DNA of 64,000 nucleotides from Hydrangea macrophylla (taxonomy: Eukaryota > Streptophyta > Magnoliopsida > Cornales > Hydrangeaceae), in contig CM066987.1 of NCBI GenBank assembly GCA_033977485.1, positions 54,276,533 through 54,340,532 on the forward strand, read 5' to 3'. Positions 1-12,010 of this stretch are shown here, in pieces (positions within the stretch are counted from its first letter, which is position 1; the number at the start of each line of letters is the position of its first letter). A program made the position numbers and the translations under genes. The notes below the pieces were generated by a model that made no database searches, had not been told where the DNA came from, and was given only the letters and a program-made list of their open reading frames with translations.

Positions 1-1909
1 TTTGTTATATAACATGCGTGAGTGTAATGAATGTCAATGTCAATGCATGAAAACCATTTTCATGTCATTTCAAACACTCACCCTCGATCATCAGTATCAT
101 TACCCTGACCATGGGCTTCCCGTCCACGTAGGCCTAGCCTCAAACGTGCGGGACTTTGGGCCTTACGAATTACACGGAGGCCTAGCCTTTACCGTTACGG
201 GGGTTTCTTGCAGCACATCCCGCAATTCGAGTTCGTAGTGGTACCCATCTCACATGCCTACCCACAAATCCGGGATTTCTAACTTTTCAAAACAAAATCC
301 CTCCTAGAGGGTTTTATGCATGGAAGCCTCTAAGGTCTTCCCTTTTTAAAACTTGGAAGCCTCTAAGGTCTTCCCTTTTCAAAAATTGAAAGCCTCTAAG
401 GTCTTTCATCCCAAAATTATTTGATTTTTGTGTTCATGCTCATGCTTATGAAATGATATGACATATGCGAGCTCTAAGCATCCAGACATATTCAATATTT
501 CAAAGCAACACAATAGACATGCTGAAATTATCCAGGTAAACACATAAGGCATAGCAACTCAAGTAACCACTTAAGGCATAGCAGCTCAAGTAAATATGTA
601 AGTACACTATTAACATGTTATACAACTTTATTGAGGGTCATACGGAACTACCGTTCACCGAGGATAGACTGAATAATTAATCAGAATAGAAACCAGAACT
701 GCTCAATCTGTTACAAATCTCAATATACAATAATGCGCGTATATTAGTGAGGTACAATACCTCAAAGCATAAGTACAACTACTATAAAGGCAAAGTACAA
801 CTCTTAAAGCTTAGGGTACAAGGTCCCTTAGCTCGTAACAGACTTATATACAACAAAATAGAAGATTTCACCAAACTGCCTGAGGTCGCGCGCATGGGCC
901 GCTCGCGCGGGACCTCGCTCGCGCGGACCGCTCGCGCGGTTCGTTCGTGCGGAATGTGTTCAGAAGGGTCACGTGTTTATTTTAAAACAATTTTCAAAAA
1001 CTAGCCTGGTCGCGCACGCGGGCCGCTCGCGCGACCCCTCGCTCGCGCGGGTCGCGCGCGCGAGATGTCACAGTTTCGTCTTCTTCTTTCTTTTCTTCCC
1101 CTGTTTTGAAATCAAAGGTTAAATTTTACCCAGTTTGAAAACTTAATCAAAATATACTTTCCAATATATGAAATTCTTCCTTTTTCCGCGTAGATTTCAA
1201 ATACGAAATCAGTTTTTCAAGAATCAAAACACAGCTCTTGATTTTATCGAAAAACCGAATGGTGACAAAACTTTAATTCGACCGTTCGTCGCAACCGCTA
1301 TGAATTAGCTTTTGAAATTTGAAATGGAGCCTCGTGGGATCGAGACATTTCATTTGATATAAAGAAATCACGTTTCTGTGACAGTTTTTTTGCTCGCTAT
1401 TTTGGACCCTTAACGATATATATGAGATATATATATATGTGTGTGTATATATATGTACATATCTATACTAACAGTTTAAATATAAACTGAATTTACAATT
1501 ACAATTGTAAACTTACCCAATTCCCAATCCAAAGCTTGGATTGCAACTCCTTGAATCAATAAAAGTTGTGTGTGTATGTGTGTGTAATAATATGTGTGTG
1601 TGATAATATGTGTGTGTGATATAGCCGAGAGAGAGAGAGACAATGAAGTCTCTTGAGAGAATTTAGAGTCTGAGAGATTGAAAGGTTAGTATGTGTATAT
1701 ATAACCATAAAGTGCTTGGGCACCAAGCATAAAATATATACCATACACTTGCACACACACTGCGCACCAAAATTGCTTGGGCTCCAAGCTCAATAATTCT
1801 TGTGTGTGGTGAGCTCACGCAATGATGCACACACAGAGGTAAAAAAATTATACTGCCAAAATCCAAAACTGCAATTTATTTAATAAAAAAAAAATTACGG
1901 GGTATTACA
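1..1909 (-). mobile_element. Tekay-family LTR, minus strand, truncated by the window edge
   Basis: This stretch is the reverse complement of the Tekay LTR found intact at 34332-36742. It ends at 1909 with the LTR start (TGTAATACCCC on the minus strand) and enters the window about 480 bp before its other end. It carries the same landmarks: three copies of a GACCTTAGAGGCTT-type repeat (about 310-412), the CpG-rich block (about 886-1062) and CA/TA microsatellites. It has many substitutions and indels against the other copies, so it is a separate, older insertion. No polypurine tract adjoins the LTR start, so it is a 5' LTR of a minus-strand element lying to the left, or a solo LTR. Confidence 0.9.
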
Positions 1910-2583
1910 ATGTTGATGATGGTGAACTCCCTTCTCTTCTCTTCTCTTCTCTTCTCTTTTTCTTCTTCTTCTAGGTGGCTAGGGTTGCCTCTTCTCTCTT
2001 TGTCTCTTGTTCTCTCTCTCTCTCTCTCTCTCTTGAGGCTGCTCTTTTTTTTTTTTTTTTTCTAACCCTAGGATATATTATCTACCTATATACATATAAT
2101 ACACACACAATACATATATTACTCACACAAATATTAATAATCCCGTTTTTCTTTTTATGGGCTAACAAAAGTGACCCATATGAGCCCAGAATGTAACGCA
2201 AACCACTAAAATGGCTAGCCCAAAGGATACTCATACCCCGGGTACTTAATTTTAATACCAGATACACTATTTGACACATTCGTGGGCCTGTAAACACTTT
2301 ATAAAAAAAAATACATATCAACACTTCATTCATTTTTTTTTAAATTTAAATTAATAAAATGTAGCATTCAAACTAAAGGGCTCACTAATGATTTAATTTA
2401 TATGTCCACCAAACACTTAAAATTTTCAAACACGTTTATTACATAGGCACACTCATATAATATTGCTAACTGAAAATTATAATTAAAATAATTATTTATA
2501 CACTTAGAAATTTTAGGGTTGTTACATTAATCTAGGCACACATCTATTTCCACACCACATTCCACAAAAAAGAGTTTATTAGC
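1910..2583. other. Flanking DNA with microsatellites, no gene seen
   Basis: This is the sequence between the Tekay-family LTR and the copia insertion. It holds a CTTCT-type run (about 1921-1965), a CT run (about 2010-2033) and a poly-T run (about 2045-2060), then AT-rich DNA. No convincing coding region was found. Its last five bases, TTAGC (2579-2583), are the left copy of the copia target-site duplication. Confidence 0.6.
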
Positions 2584-3323
2584 TGTTGTATTTTGATGTT
2601 TTTAAAATACAAATTAGATTATTTTAATTAAAACAAATATTCTTTAATTAACTTCAATAGTCTCACTTCAATAGTCATTGTGGTTTAAAGAGTTTGAGTT
2701 ATATATCTATTATATTAATATATAGATCTGCGTTTTGTACGATTTGTAGCTATATAATAGCCATTTCAATGAACATTGAAGTCAATTATGAGAAAGGTTC
2801 CACCAGGTATAACACTAATATGGTGGACTGATTTTAATATTGAAAAAATCACCAACAGTCATGGTGATTGAGGATGCATACTTTCTCCTATAAATGGACT
2901 ATTAGTCTATTCCAATTTTTTTTTTGATTAATGTATACAGATTAAAGTTTTCCACTTTGATTTCTCTTTAAAAACAAAAAATATATATATATACTTCATG
3001 TTCTTGTGTTTTTCAAAATATGAGAAGAAATAAAAATTGTGTATCTTGTTTCCAAAATAGGAAGTTTTTCCTAATTTTTGTTACGTAGCAATATATCAGA
3101 AATGGTGTTTAATTAGTTTACCAGTTTTTGGATGTGCAAGAGAAACTGAAACAGAGGTGATTCTGGGCTGTTTTATCCCGGGGACGGCGTGCGAACTACT
3201 TGCACACTTTGGGCAAAGCAGCAAAACGTCTTAAAGAGAGCGAGATCTGCGACTCGGCCCATGATTTGTTAAAGAGGCTACTGATTAGGTAATTTGTTCC
3301 AATTTTATTCACATGTTCCAACA
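2584..3323 (+). repeat. copia 5' LTR
   Basis: A 740-bp LTR from TGTTGTATTTTG to TTCCAACA, matching 57782-58516 along its whole length. A TATAAA box lies at 2889-2894. The following bases do not resemble the usual initiator-tRNA primer-binding site. Confidence 0.88.
2889..2894 (+). promoter_or_regulatory. TATA box in copia LTR
   Basis: TATAAA, conserved at the same relative position (58087-58092) in the 3' LTR. It probably marks the LTR promoter. Confidence 0.5.
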
Positions 3324-5974
3324 ATTTTAAAACGTTATTTTTTCGCCATATTTTTTGGATCATCCTCTTTGTCCCCATGCCTCAACAAGCCCTTCTAAAT
3401 TTGAGAATCTTCACTTTTTGGAAAAAAATTTGATGAACCAGGTGTGGATATCGCAGGTTTTTCCAATTTTACCCACTTTTAAAACATTTTTTCAAATTTC
3501 AAAGAGTCGCCACTTAATTTTTAAAAGGAAAATTAAGAAACCATTTTAAAGCAAACTGATCTTTTTGCGAAACCAAAGATAAACTGGGTCCGGGGATTAT
3601 GGAATGAAAGGAGAAGGAGCCCGGCGGACTAAAACACCCCCTTTCATCCTATCTCACGATAGGCCTCTACTCAACATCCTTTTTAATCAAATTATTAATC
3701 TAAGCATGCCCTCAATTAATACATATATACATATACATCACACAAGCATGTTGGAAATGGTGTAAAATTGCTAACGACAAAATATCATTCATAAGCCACG
3801 TAATACAAGTAGCAAACAATATGATATGCAATAGAGAACTAGAAAACATACCCGGGATCCAGCCGCGAATATCAAATGTGCAATGCATGCGAGAACAAAA
3901 TAAATCTAAGAAAAGGTCTCTAACACATATATACACATAAGGCAAAACCTAGGCTAAGGTGTCGCACATGGAGTCGAAAATCAATATAAATCAAAGAAAT
4001 GAATTAAATTAAGGAAAGGATGAGAAATTGTACCTCAAATGCGCTACAAAACAAAGGTTAGTACACATGCCTTAGACAAAAATAATATCAAAGATTAATT
4101 AATCCTAAGTCATGTTCAATTAGATACAATTTAGACAAGAGATAAGTCCTTCTTATGAATATGAATATGTATGAATGAATGCACAAATATAAGCAAGAAT
4201 GAGATGTGACTTTATTCACCAATTTGGATCACTAAGCCTCTGGATTTAATCTAAGTTATCATTATTCAAAACATGGTTTGGGTTTCAAAACATTAGGAGA
4301 CCATTTGAGTTAAAAATAAATGAGATTAGACAAAAACAGTAGTAGTTTTTTGTGATTTACAGAGAGCAGACCAGCCATTCAAAAATAAGAATAAATTAAT
4401 TCAACGGTTAGATCTTGATGATTTTTGGATATATTATGCCTCTGTGAGTCTAGTTTCTAACCCAAAAAGAAAATCAAGGTTTCAACGGTTAGATCTCCGG
4501 GAATATGGAAAATACTAGACCTCACTCAGGATTTTGCAACTCTCTGTCCAGAGATCTTGTATGATTTTCTAAAAATAGTAAAAAAATGAGACACACTTAG
4601 ATCTTTTTAGGGTACCTTTCTAACACATTAAGGTACTTATAAAAAATTATTTGAGACCCCAAAAACTTAATTAGGGTTCTGATTTATTAATTTCAAAACG
4701 GACTTATTATTCTGAAAGTATTCTAGGACTCTGGACAGATTATGATTAACTCACAAAAACCATGATCAAACCCTTCTAATCACAAGATCTTTATAAAACA
4801 AAAATCACAGTGGTAAAACAATGTGTTATTGACATTTTCCCGTTGGTTTCACTTAATTTCAACGGTTAGATCTTGAACTAAAAATCTTTGACTGAAAACA
4901 GTTTATAAACTTACTGTTTTCTCTTTGCTAGCTCAACTTTGTTGATTGGCCTCAACTATTAAAAACATGAAGTTGAGGCTCAAACCAAACTACTTCTTCT
5001 ACCATTTGATGGTCATTGAAGACTAGAAGGCATATATATGCTCATAAATTTTAATAGCATGGATTCCACAAGATCCAAAGGACAATAAACTTAAATCCAT
5101 GGATAAAAGTTTGGATTCAAGTCACTACTCCTACCCCTTAATGGTCATTGGAGTTAGAGACATGCTCATATGTAGGTTTTAGACAAAGTATGAAATAAAT
5201 TTCTCAAAAAAATCAAAGGGAAGATTAGTCTAAGCCATGGGAGTAGACTTGAACTAACACACTTTCTCCTACCATTTGATGGTCATTGGAGTCTAAATAT
5301 AGTTAACATTTACTCAAAACCTCATTGGAATATAGTAAGGATTCCATAAGATTTCTTAATGAAGAGGTTTAAGTCATGGATTAAGACTTGAATCTCACCA
5401 ATTATGTATAGATTATGACCATGATTCATTTTAATCTCCATATGGATCATAAGATCATAGGAAACTAAGGAATCAAGACTCAAAGAGGCTCACTAGGATA
5501 TGTGAAATCTCATGAGCCTTACAAGAAATGGTAGAAATAAGAAATCAAAGTTTGTTTAGAGAAACCAAGAACACAAATTCTTCAAAATTGAATTTATTTT
5601 AAACCCAAGGCATCAATTAGATCCAAATCAATGAAATAATATGAGATTCAATCACAAGTTCTAAGTGGTGTGTGATGAAATGAGGTAAGAAGAGAGGTTT
5701 TGAAAATGTGTAAAGTTCCTAGAACTATGAACTTGTGATTGAATGGCCTAATTCTATCAAGTGATTGAGAGGTTACCTCTAAAACCTCAAGGGATTCTTC
5801 AACTTCTTGTGAAGATCTTCCAAGATTTCAAAATTTTCTTCAAAGTTCTTCAAATTCTTCAAGCTTCTTCAAGAAATTCTTCTTCTCTCTCTCTAAGAAA
5901 ATCTATATGATTCTTGTATATATGTATATATTGATTTCCAAGTTCAACCTCCCAAAATGGAAGAAGAGGTTTTG

Positions 5975-5982
5975 TTTATATA
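5975..5982 (-). promoter_or_regulatory. TATA box of the Ogre-like LTR
   Basis: On the minus strand the context is GTCTATATAAAC. The related solo LTR has GTCTATATAAG at an equivalent place (24337-24344), and in both it follows the hairpin array by roughly 100 bp. The segment is absent from the other LTR of this element. Confidence 0.6.
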
Positions 5983-6079
5983 GACCATTAATCCAGGGAT
6001 AAATGGGTAAATTCGGGGTGGAGACCCATGTGCCAAGATTTCTTCTAGAACATGTGAGAAAAGCAGTCTGTTACAGCCA

Positions 6080-6205
6080 GCGGCACTCGACGGGTGCCGG
6101 CGGCACTCGCTGAATGCCAGGCGGCACTCGCTGAGTGCCGAACGGCACTCGCTGAGTGCCGGGCGGCATTCGCTGAATGCCGGGAGGCACTCAGTGAGTG
6201 CCGCC
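6080..6205. repeat. Tandem 21-bp hairpin array in LTR U3
   Basis: Six consecutive units of about 21 bp. Each folds as GGCACTC-loop-GAGTGCC, seven paired bases around a three-base loop. One unit has GGCATTC paired with GAATGCC, so both sides of a pair changed together. The array lies about 100 bp upstream of the TATA box on the element strand. It recurs at 17187-17311 and, more degenerate, at 23960-24226. Confidence 0.85.
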
Positions 6206-6709
6206 GGGTTTTCCGGGTGCCAGGGCTAACTGAATTTTGTCCCTCTTTTTGATTTTTTAAAAATATGTTGGTGTAAACACAAATTTTTTATTCTATGTAT
6301 GTATATATTTGCATTAAGATCCCCCATGTGCATGTGCATGGTATATTTTTGAATATACTATTTCTTTTTGTATTTTCTCTTTTTCAAAAATCTTTTCATT
6401 TATTTTGTCCTCCCTTTTCTTCCAAGGAAACTCTCTTTCTCTCTTTTTTTGTTTATCAATTCTCTTTTCTTTTAAAAAGAAGACAAATTCCCAGACTGAG
6501 TTTCTTACACGTTCTTCATCATTCGGGTTTCCCCCGGAATGCCCGAATCCTCTCTCTCTTTTTTTATTTTATTAATTTAACTTGAAGAACACCTTGGAGA
6601 CTTTGAATTTCTTGGAAAATCTTCGAATGCCACGGTCATCGTCATCATCGGTCTTTGAGAGGTAACCAATCCCTGGATTTGACGTTTGGTCAAAATTGGG
6701 GTGTCTACA

Positions 6710-6723
6710 GTTTGCCCCTCTTT
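6710..6723 (-). other. Polypurine tract before the 3' LTR
   Basis: On the minus strand AAAGAGGGGCAAAC directly precedes the LTR start TGTAGACACC. This is the expected site of plus-strand priming and fixes the element's orientation. Confidence 0.75.
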
Positions 6724-7169
6724 GACAGAGCTCGTGAAGCAACGCGTCTCACAAGCGAATGTCAAAGCCTGTGTGAAAGACAAGCCTTTGACCAAATTAT
6801 AGTCGAATCCAGGTAAAAACAAAAGTGCGTTGCAAAATCGGGTGCGCAGATAGCCAAATGCTGGTCGTGCTCAAAGGTGAGCTGCCTACGTATCCCAATG
6901 GGAATCAGACCAGGACGTAGTTCGGGCAAGGGACAACACACAAATGCAAATAATCACACGGATGAATGCTCCTATCTTATCGTGATGCACATGCTCATGC
7001 AATTTTATATCTTATGCTCCCAAACGTGATGATCCCGGGTCACGTTACTTTTTCCTATTATCAGAAATGCACCCTATACGTTAAATTATCCTATTATGAT
7101 ACCGTCCTACTCTAGGAGCATCATGATTGATGTATACACGTGCATGCTCTATGCGAGTTTTGAGAATCG
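6724..7169 (-). other. 3' internal region of the Ogre-like element, non-coding
   Basis: No coding region is seen. It holds one copy (about 6881-6930) of a conserved block containing CTACGTATCCC, GGGAATCAG and ACGTAGTTCGG, which recurs at 12774-12825 and 12880-12925. Confidence 0.5.
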
Positions 7170-8655
7170 TCTGATTGACTGAGATGCGCCTTGCGCCTTA
7201 CACTCTATAGCCAAGTCAGGTAGCACGCTGGAAGACTGAGCCGCTCCATGCCTTACGCTCCATTATCTTCCAAAATCATCTGATCGACTAAGTCGAATCA
7301 GGTAGCACGCTGAAAGATTGAGCCGCTCTATGCTCAAAAATCTCTCAGAATCATCTGATCGGCTAAGCCGAATCAGGTAGCACGCAGAAAGATTTGAGCA
7401 GCTATATGCTCAAAAATCTCCCAAAATCATCTGATCGGCTAAGCCGAATCAGGTAGCACGCAGAAAGATTTGAGCAGCTCTATGCTCAAAAATCTCCCAA
7501 AATCATCTGATCGGCTAAGCCGAATCAGGTAGCACGCAGAAAGATTTGAGCAGCTCTATGCTCAAAATCTCCCAAAATCATCTGATCGGCTAAGCCGAAT
7601 CAGGTAGCACGCAGAAAGATTTGAGCAGCTCTATGCTCAAAAATCCCTCAAAATCATCTGATCGGCTAAGCCGAATCAGGTAGCACGCAAAAAGATTTGA
7701 GCAGCTCTATGCTAAAAAATCTCTCAAAATCATCTGATCGGCTAAGCCGAATCAGGTAGCACGCAGAAAGATTTGAGCAGCTCTATGCTAAAAAATCTCC
7801 CAAAATCATCTGATCGGCTAAGCCGAATCAGGTAGCACGCAGAAAGATTTGAGCAGCTCTATGCTCAAAAATCTCCCAAAATCATCTGATCGGCTAAGCC
7901 GAATCAGGTAGCACACAGAAAGATTTGAGCAGCTCTATGCTCAAAAATCTCCCAAAATCATCTGATCGGCTAAGCCGAATCAGGTAGCACGCAGAATGAT
8001 TTGAGCAGCTCTATGCTCAAAATCTCCCAAAATCATCTGATCGGTTAAGCCGAATCAGGTAGCACGCAGAAAGATTTGAGCAGCTCTATGCTCAAAAATC
8101 CCTCAAAATCATCTGATCGGCTAAGCCGAATCAGGTAGCACGCAAAAAGATTTGAGCAGCTCTATGCTCAAAAATCTCTCAAAATCATCTGATCGGCTAA
8201 GCCGAATCAGGTAGCACGCAGAAAGATTTGAGCAGCTCTATGCTCAAAAATCCCTCAAAATCATCTGATCGGCTAAGCCGAATCAGGTAGCACGCAAAAA
8301 GATTTGAGCAGCTCTATGCTAAAAAATCTCTCAAAATCATCTGATCGGCTAAGCCGAATCAGGTAGCACGCAGAAAGATTTGAGCAGCTCTATGCTAAAA
8401 AATCTCCCAAAATCATCTGATCGGCTAAGCCGAATCAGGTAGCACGCAGAAAGATTTGAGCAGCTCTATGCTAAAAAATCTCTCAAAATCATCTGATCGG
8501 CTAAGCCGAATCAGGTAGCACGCATAAAGATTTGAGCAGCACTATGCTCAAAAATCTCTCAAAATCATCTGATCGGCAAAGTCGAATCAGGTAGCACGCA
8601 GAAAGATTTGAGCAGCTCTATGCTCAAAATCTCCCAAAATCATTTGATTGGCTAA
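7170..8655. repeat. 76-bp tandem array, about 19 units
   Basis: Units of 75-76 bp centred on CATCTGATCGGCTAAGCCGA repeat head to tail. The core recurs at 7352, 7428, 7504 and 7579 and so on. The first units (7170-7340) are divergent and the middle ones nearly identical, as expected from unequal exchange. Each unit contains the self-complementary TCGGCTAAGCCGA. The array is inside the non-autonomous element, before its 3' LTR, where Ogre relatives are known to carry satellites. Confidence 0.92.
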
Positions 8656-8849
8656 GATTTGTTTGCGAAAACCAAAGATGCAAATGTGTCATTCTTCTAT
8701 GCGAAGTCAAACTCGACTCTTATTTTCCCCTTTTGGAGTTACTCTCCTTTTCAAGGTTTATTTTCAAATTTTCCTAAATCTGGAAGCACTCAAATGCGTA
8801 TTCATTTCATTTCCGGGACTCGATGGTCCATCATAATCAGATTGGCTTA

Positions 8850-11480
8850 ATTTCTCACAATTTGGAGTCAAGCAAACTCAAAGTCAACTCAATTTTCAAA
8901 ATCCGGAGTCAATCTTACTCAAATCAAATCAAATTCCAACAATTCGAAGTCAACTTGACTCAAATCAAATCAATTTTTCAAAATCAGGAGTCAATCAGAC
9001 TCCAATCAATTTAGATTCTTAAAATCAATCAAACTCAAATCAATTCATTCTTCAAAAATTAGGAGTCAATCAGACTCAAGTCTTTTCATGTTTTCCAAAA
9101 TCGGAGTCATTCAGACTCGAATCAATTCATGTCTTAAAGAGTTGGAGCCAATCAAGCTCAAACCAAATTATTTTCCAGAGAGATAGAGCTAATCCCGATC
9201 ATATCAAATCAATTTTTCAAAATTGGGAGTCAATTTAGCCTCCAATCATATTTAATTTCAAAAGCCCGGAGTCAATCAGACTCCAATTTACTCTAATTCT
9301 CAGAATCCGGAGTAAATCAAACTCCTAATCAAATCAATTTTCAAGAGTCCGAAGTCAAGCAGACTCCAATTTATTCAATTTTCCAAAAATTGGAGTCAAT
9401 TAGACTCCTAATCAAATCAATTTTCAAAAGTCCAGGGTCAATCAGACTCCAATTTATTCAATTTTCCTACAATCAAGAGTCAATCAGACTCAATTCAACT
9501 TAGATTCTTAAAATCAACCAAACTCAATTCAATTCATTCTTTTAAAATCAAGAGTCAATCAGACTCAATTCAACTTAGTTTCTTAAAATCAACTAAACTC
9601 AATTCAATTCATTCTTTTAAAATTAGGAGTCAATCAAACTCAAATCAACTTAGATTCTTAGAATCAACCAAACTCAAATCTATTCATTCTTCTAAAATCA
9701 GGAGTCAATCAGACTTAGTTCTAAAATTGGGAGTCAATTAGACTCAAAGAATTTCAAATTTCTAAAAATAGGAGTCGATTGGATTCGAAACAAATTCAAT
9801 TTCACAAAATCGGGAGTCAATCAGACTCAGTTCTAAAATTGGGAGTCAATTAGACTCAAAGAATTTCAAATTTCTAAAAATAGGAGTCGATTGGATTCGA
9901 AACAAATTCAATTCCACAAAACCAGGAGTCAATTAGACTTAATTCAATTCAATTCCCAAAATCGGGAGTCAGTCAGACTCAATTCTATTCGAATTCTAAA
10001 ATCAGGAGTCAGTTGAATTCGAAACAAATTCAATTTCACAAAACCTGGAGTCAATCAGACTCAAAACAAATTCAAATTCAAATTCAAATCCTAAATCATG
10101 AGTCAATCAGACTTGATTCAATTTCTTATTTCGCAAAATCGAACAAAACCAAGAGTCAATCGGACTCAAAGAAATTTAAATTCATAAAACTGGGCTTAAA
10201 GGATTTCTATTTCACAAAAGAATTTTTACAAAATTGAGAGTCAATCGAATTCAAAGAATTTCTATTTCACAAGATTGGGAGTCAACCAGACTCAAAAGAA
10301 TTTCTAATTTCCAAAAACATGAGTCATTCAGACTCAAAAGAATTTCTAATTTTCAAAAACATGAACCAATCAGACTTAAAAGAATTTCTAATTTCCAAAA
10401 ACATGAGCCAATCAGACTCAAAAGAAATTCTAATTCCAAATCATGAGTCAATCATACTCAAAAGAATTTTTAATTTCAAAAGATTAAGAGTCAACCAGAC
10501 TCAAAAGAGTTTCTAATTTCCAAAAACATGAACCAATCAGACTCAAAAGAATTCCCAATTCCAAATTATGAGTCAATCATACTCAAAAGAATTTCTAATT
10601 TCAAAATCGGAGTCAAACAGACTCAAAGTAATTTCAAATTTCTAGAACAGGAGTCAATTGCACTCGAATCGGATTGTTTTTCACAACACCGAGAGTCAAT
10701 CAGACTCAAATCTAAAATTGGGAGTCGATCAGACTCAAAGAATTTAAAAAAAACAGACTCAATTCGATTCAAAAACTCTAAAATCTGGAGTCAAATCAGA
10801 CTCGAATGAATTTTTCTAGAATTAGGAGTCAATCAGACTCAATTCAATTCAATTTTTCAAAATCTGGAGTCAATTAGACTCATTTCAATTCAATTTTTCA
10901 AAATCTGGAGTCAATCAGACTCATTTCAGTTCCATATTCTAAAATTGGAATTCAATCAGACTTAAATAATTTCTATTTCACCAATTCAAAAGTCAATTAG
11001 ACTCAAAGAATTTCTGTTTCACAAAATTGGAGTCAATCATACTCAAAGAATTTTAGTTTCACAAAATTAGGAGTTGATAAAACTCAAAGAATTTTTGCTT
11101 CACAAAATTGGGAGTCAATCAGACTCAATTTAGTCCAAACTCATGAATCAGGAGTCAATTAGACTCAAACAAATTCAAATTCTCAAAATCCAGAGTTCGG
11201 AGTCGATTCAACTTGAAACAATTCCTATTTCCAAAGGGGAATCGCACTGATTCACATTTTACAAAGGAGAGTCATATGATCTTGAAAATTTTCACATTTC
11301 TCAAACACGAATTCATACGGACTCAAAAATTCATTTTTTACAAACACAGAGCCATGCGGACTAAAAAAAATCCATTTTTTTTACAAACACAGAGTCATGC
11401 GGACTCGAAGAATTTTGAACTTTTGCAAAATCGAAGTCATAAAGACTCAAAGAATCAAAGGAGCCAAATAAGGCTCGAAT
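8850..11480. repeat. Degenerate 40-46-bp tandem array with GAGTC...GACTC core
   Basis: About 2.6 kb of units sharing GGAGTCAATCAGACTC followed by an A/T-rich tail such as AATTCAATTTTCAAAATC. I estimate 55-60 units. Spacing is mostly 41-46 bp (for example cores near 8988, 9062 and 9104). GAGTC and GACTC are complementary, so every unit has a 5-bp inverted repeat. Open frames across this stretch arise only because the repeat lacks stops in some frames; they resemble no protein. Confidence 0.88.
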
Positions 11481-11493
11481 ACTTGATTGATTA

Positions 11494-11522
11494 ATGATGA
11501 TGATGATGATAATGATGATGCT
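11494..11522. repeat. GAT microsatellite
   Basis: Run of GAT/AAT trinucleotides separating the two tandem arrays. Confidence 0.7.
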
Positions 11523-11539
11523 AATGACTTGTGCTGGAC

Positions 11540-12010
11540 CGACGAGGGGCTTTGACACTAAAATGAGCTCGTTTGGATGAGCTTGTCATGAGTGTGGATA
11601 TGCCACGGAAGTGGGCTTATGAGGTATGTTTGCCACAAAGTGGGCTTATGTGCATGAACTTGCCATGAGCGTTGGCTTGGCTAAAAGAGTGCCACCGGGG
11701 TGGGCTTTCATGAATGAAGCTACCACATAAATGGGCTTATAATGAGAGTTGTCCTGAAAGTAGGCTTTCGATGAAAGAGTGCCATGTGAATGGGCTTATG
11801 ATGGGGTCGCCACAAAAGTGGGCTTATAATGGTGGTCATCACGAAAGTGGGCTTTTGATGAGAGGGTGCCATATGAATGGGCTTATGATGAGGTCGCCAC
11901 AAAAGTGGGCTTATAATGGTGGTCACCACAAAAGTGGGTTTTGGATGAGAGGGTGCCGTATGAATGGGCTTTCGAAGATAATTGCCACGAAAGTGGGCTT
12001 TGGAGAAAAT
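11540..12010. repeat. About 34-37-bp tandem array (GCCACAAAAGTGGGCTTATG)
   Basis: Roughly 13 imperfect units built on GCCAC-AAAGTGGGCTTATGATG. Within each unit CCAC and GTGG can pair. The array keeps a frame open on both strands (11714-12094 plus; 11720-12022 minus), but the peptides are only translations of the repeat. Confidence 0.8.

Larger units (their letters stand above)
3443..6709 (-). repeat. 3' LTR of the Ogre-like element (3,267 bp)
   Basis: Full-length LTR bounded by TGTAGACACC (at 6709, minus strand) and TATCCACA (at 3443). It contains a 21-bp hairpin array (6080-6205) and a TATA box (5975-5982). Most of it (about 3752-6058) is missing from the partner LTR at 16807-17815. Segments match the solo LTR at 23673-26757 in opposite orientation. 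Confidence 0.88.

Noticed and set aside
3324..3442. Possible copia PBS or gag start next to the 5' LTR
   Set aside because: No match to a known tRNA end and no domain in the short frames; left as unassigned internal DNA.
7170..8655. CRISPR-like array
   Set aside because: Units are contiguous 76-bp repeats without unique spacers, in plant DNA inside a retroelement.
10013..11494. Series of open frames rich in Ser, Gln, Lys and Asn
   Set aside because: They are translations of the GAGTC...GACTC tandem array; period and sequence follow the DNA repeat, and no domain is present.
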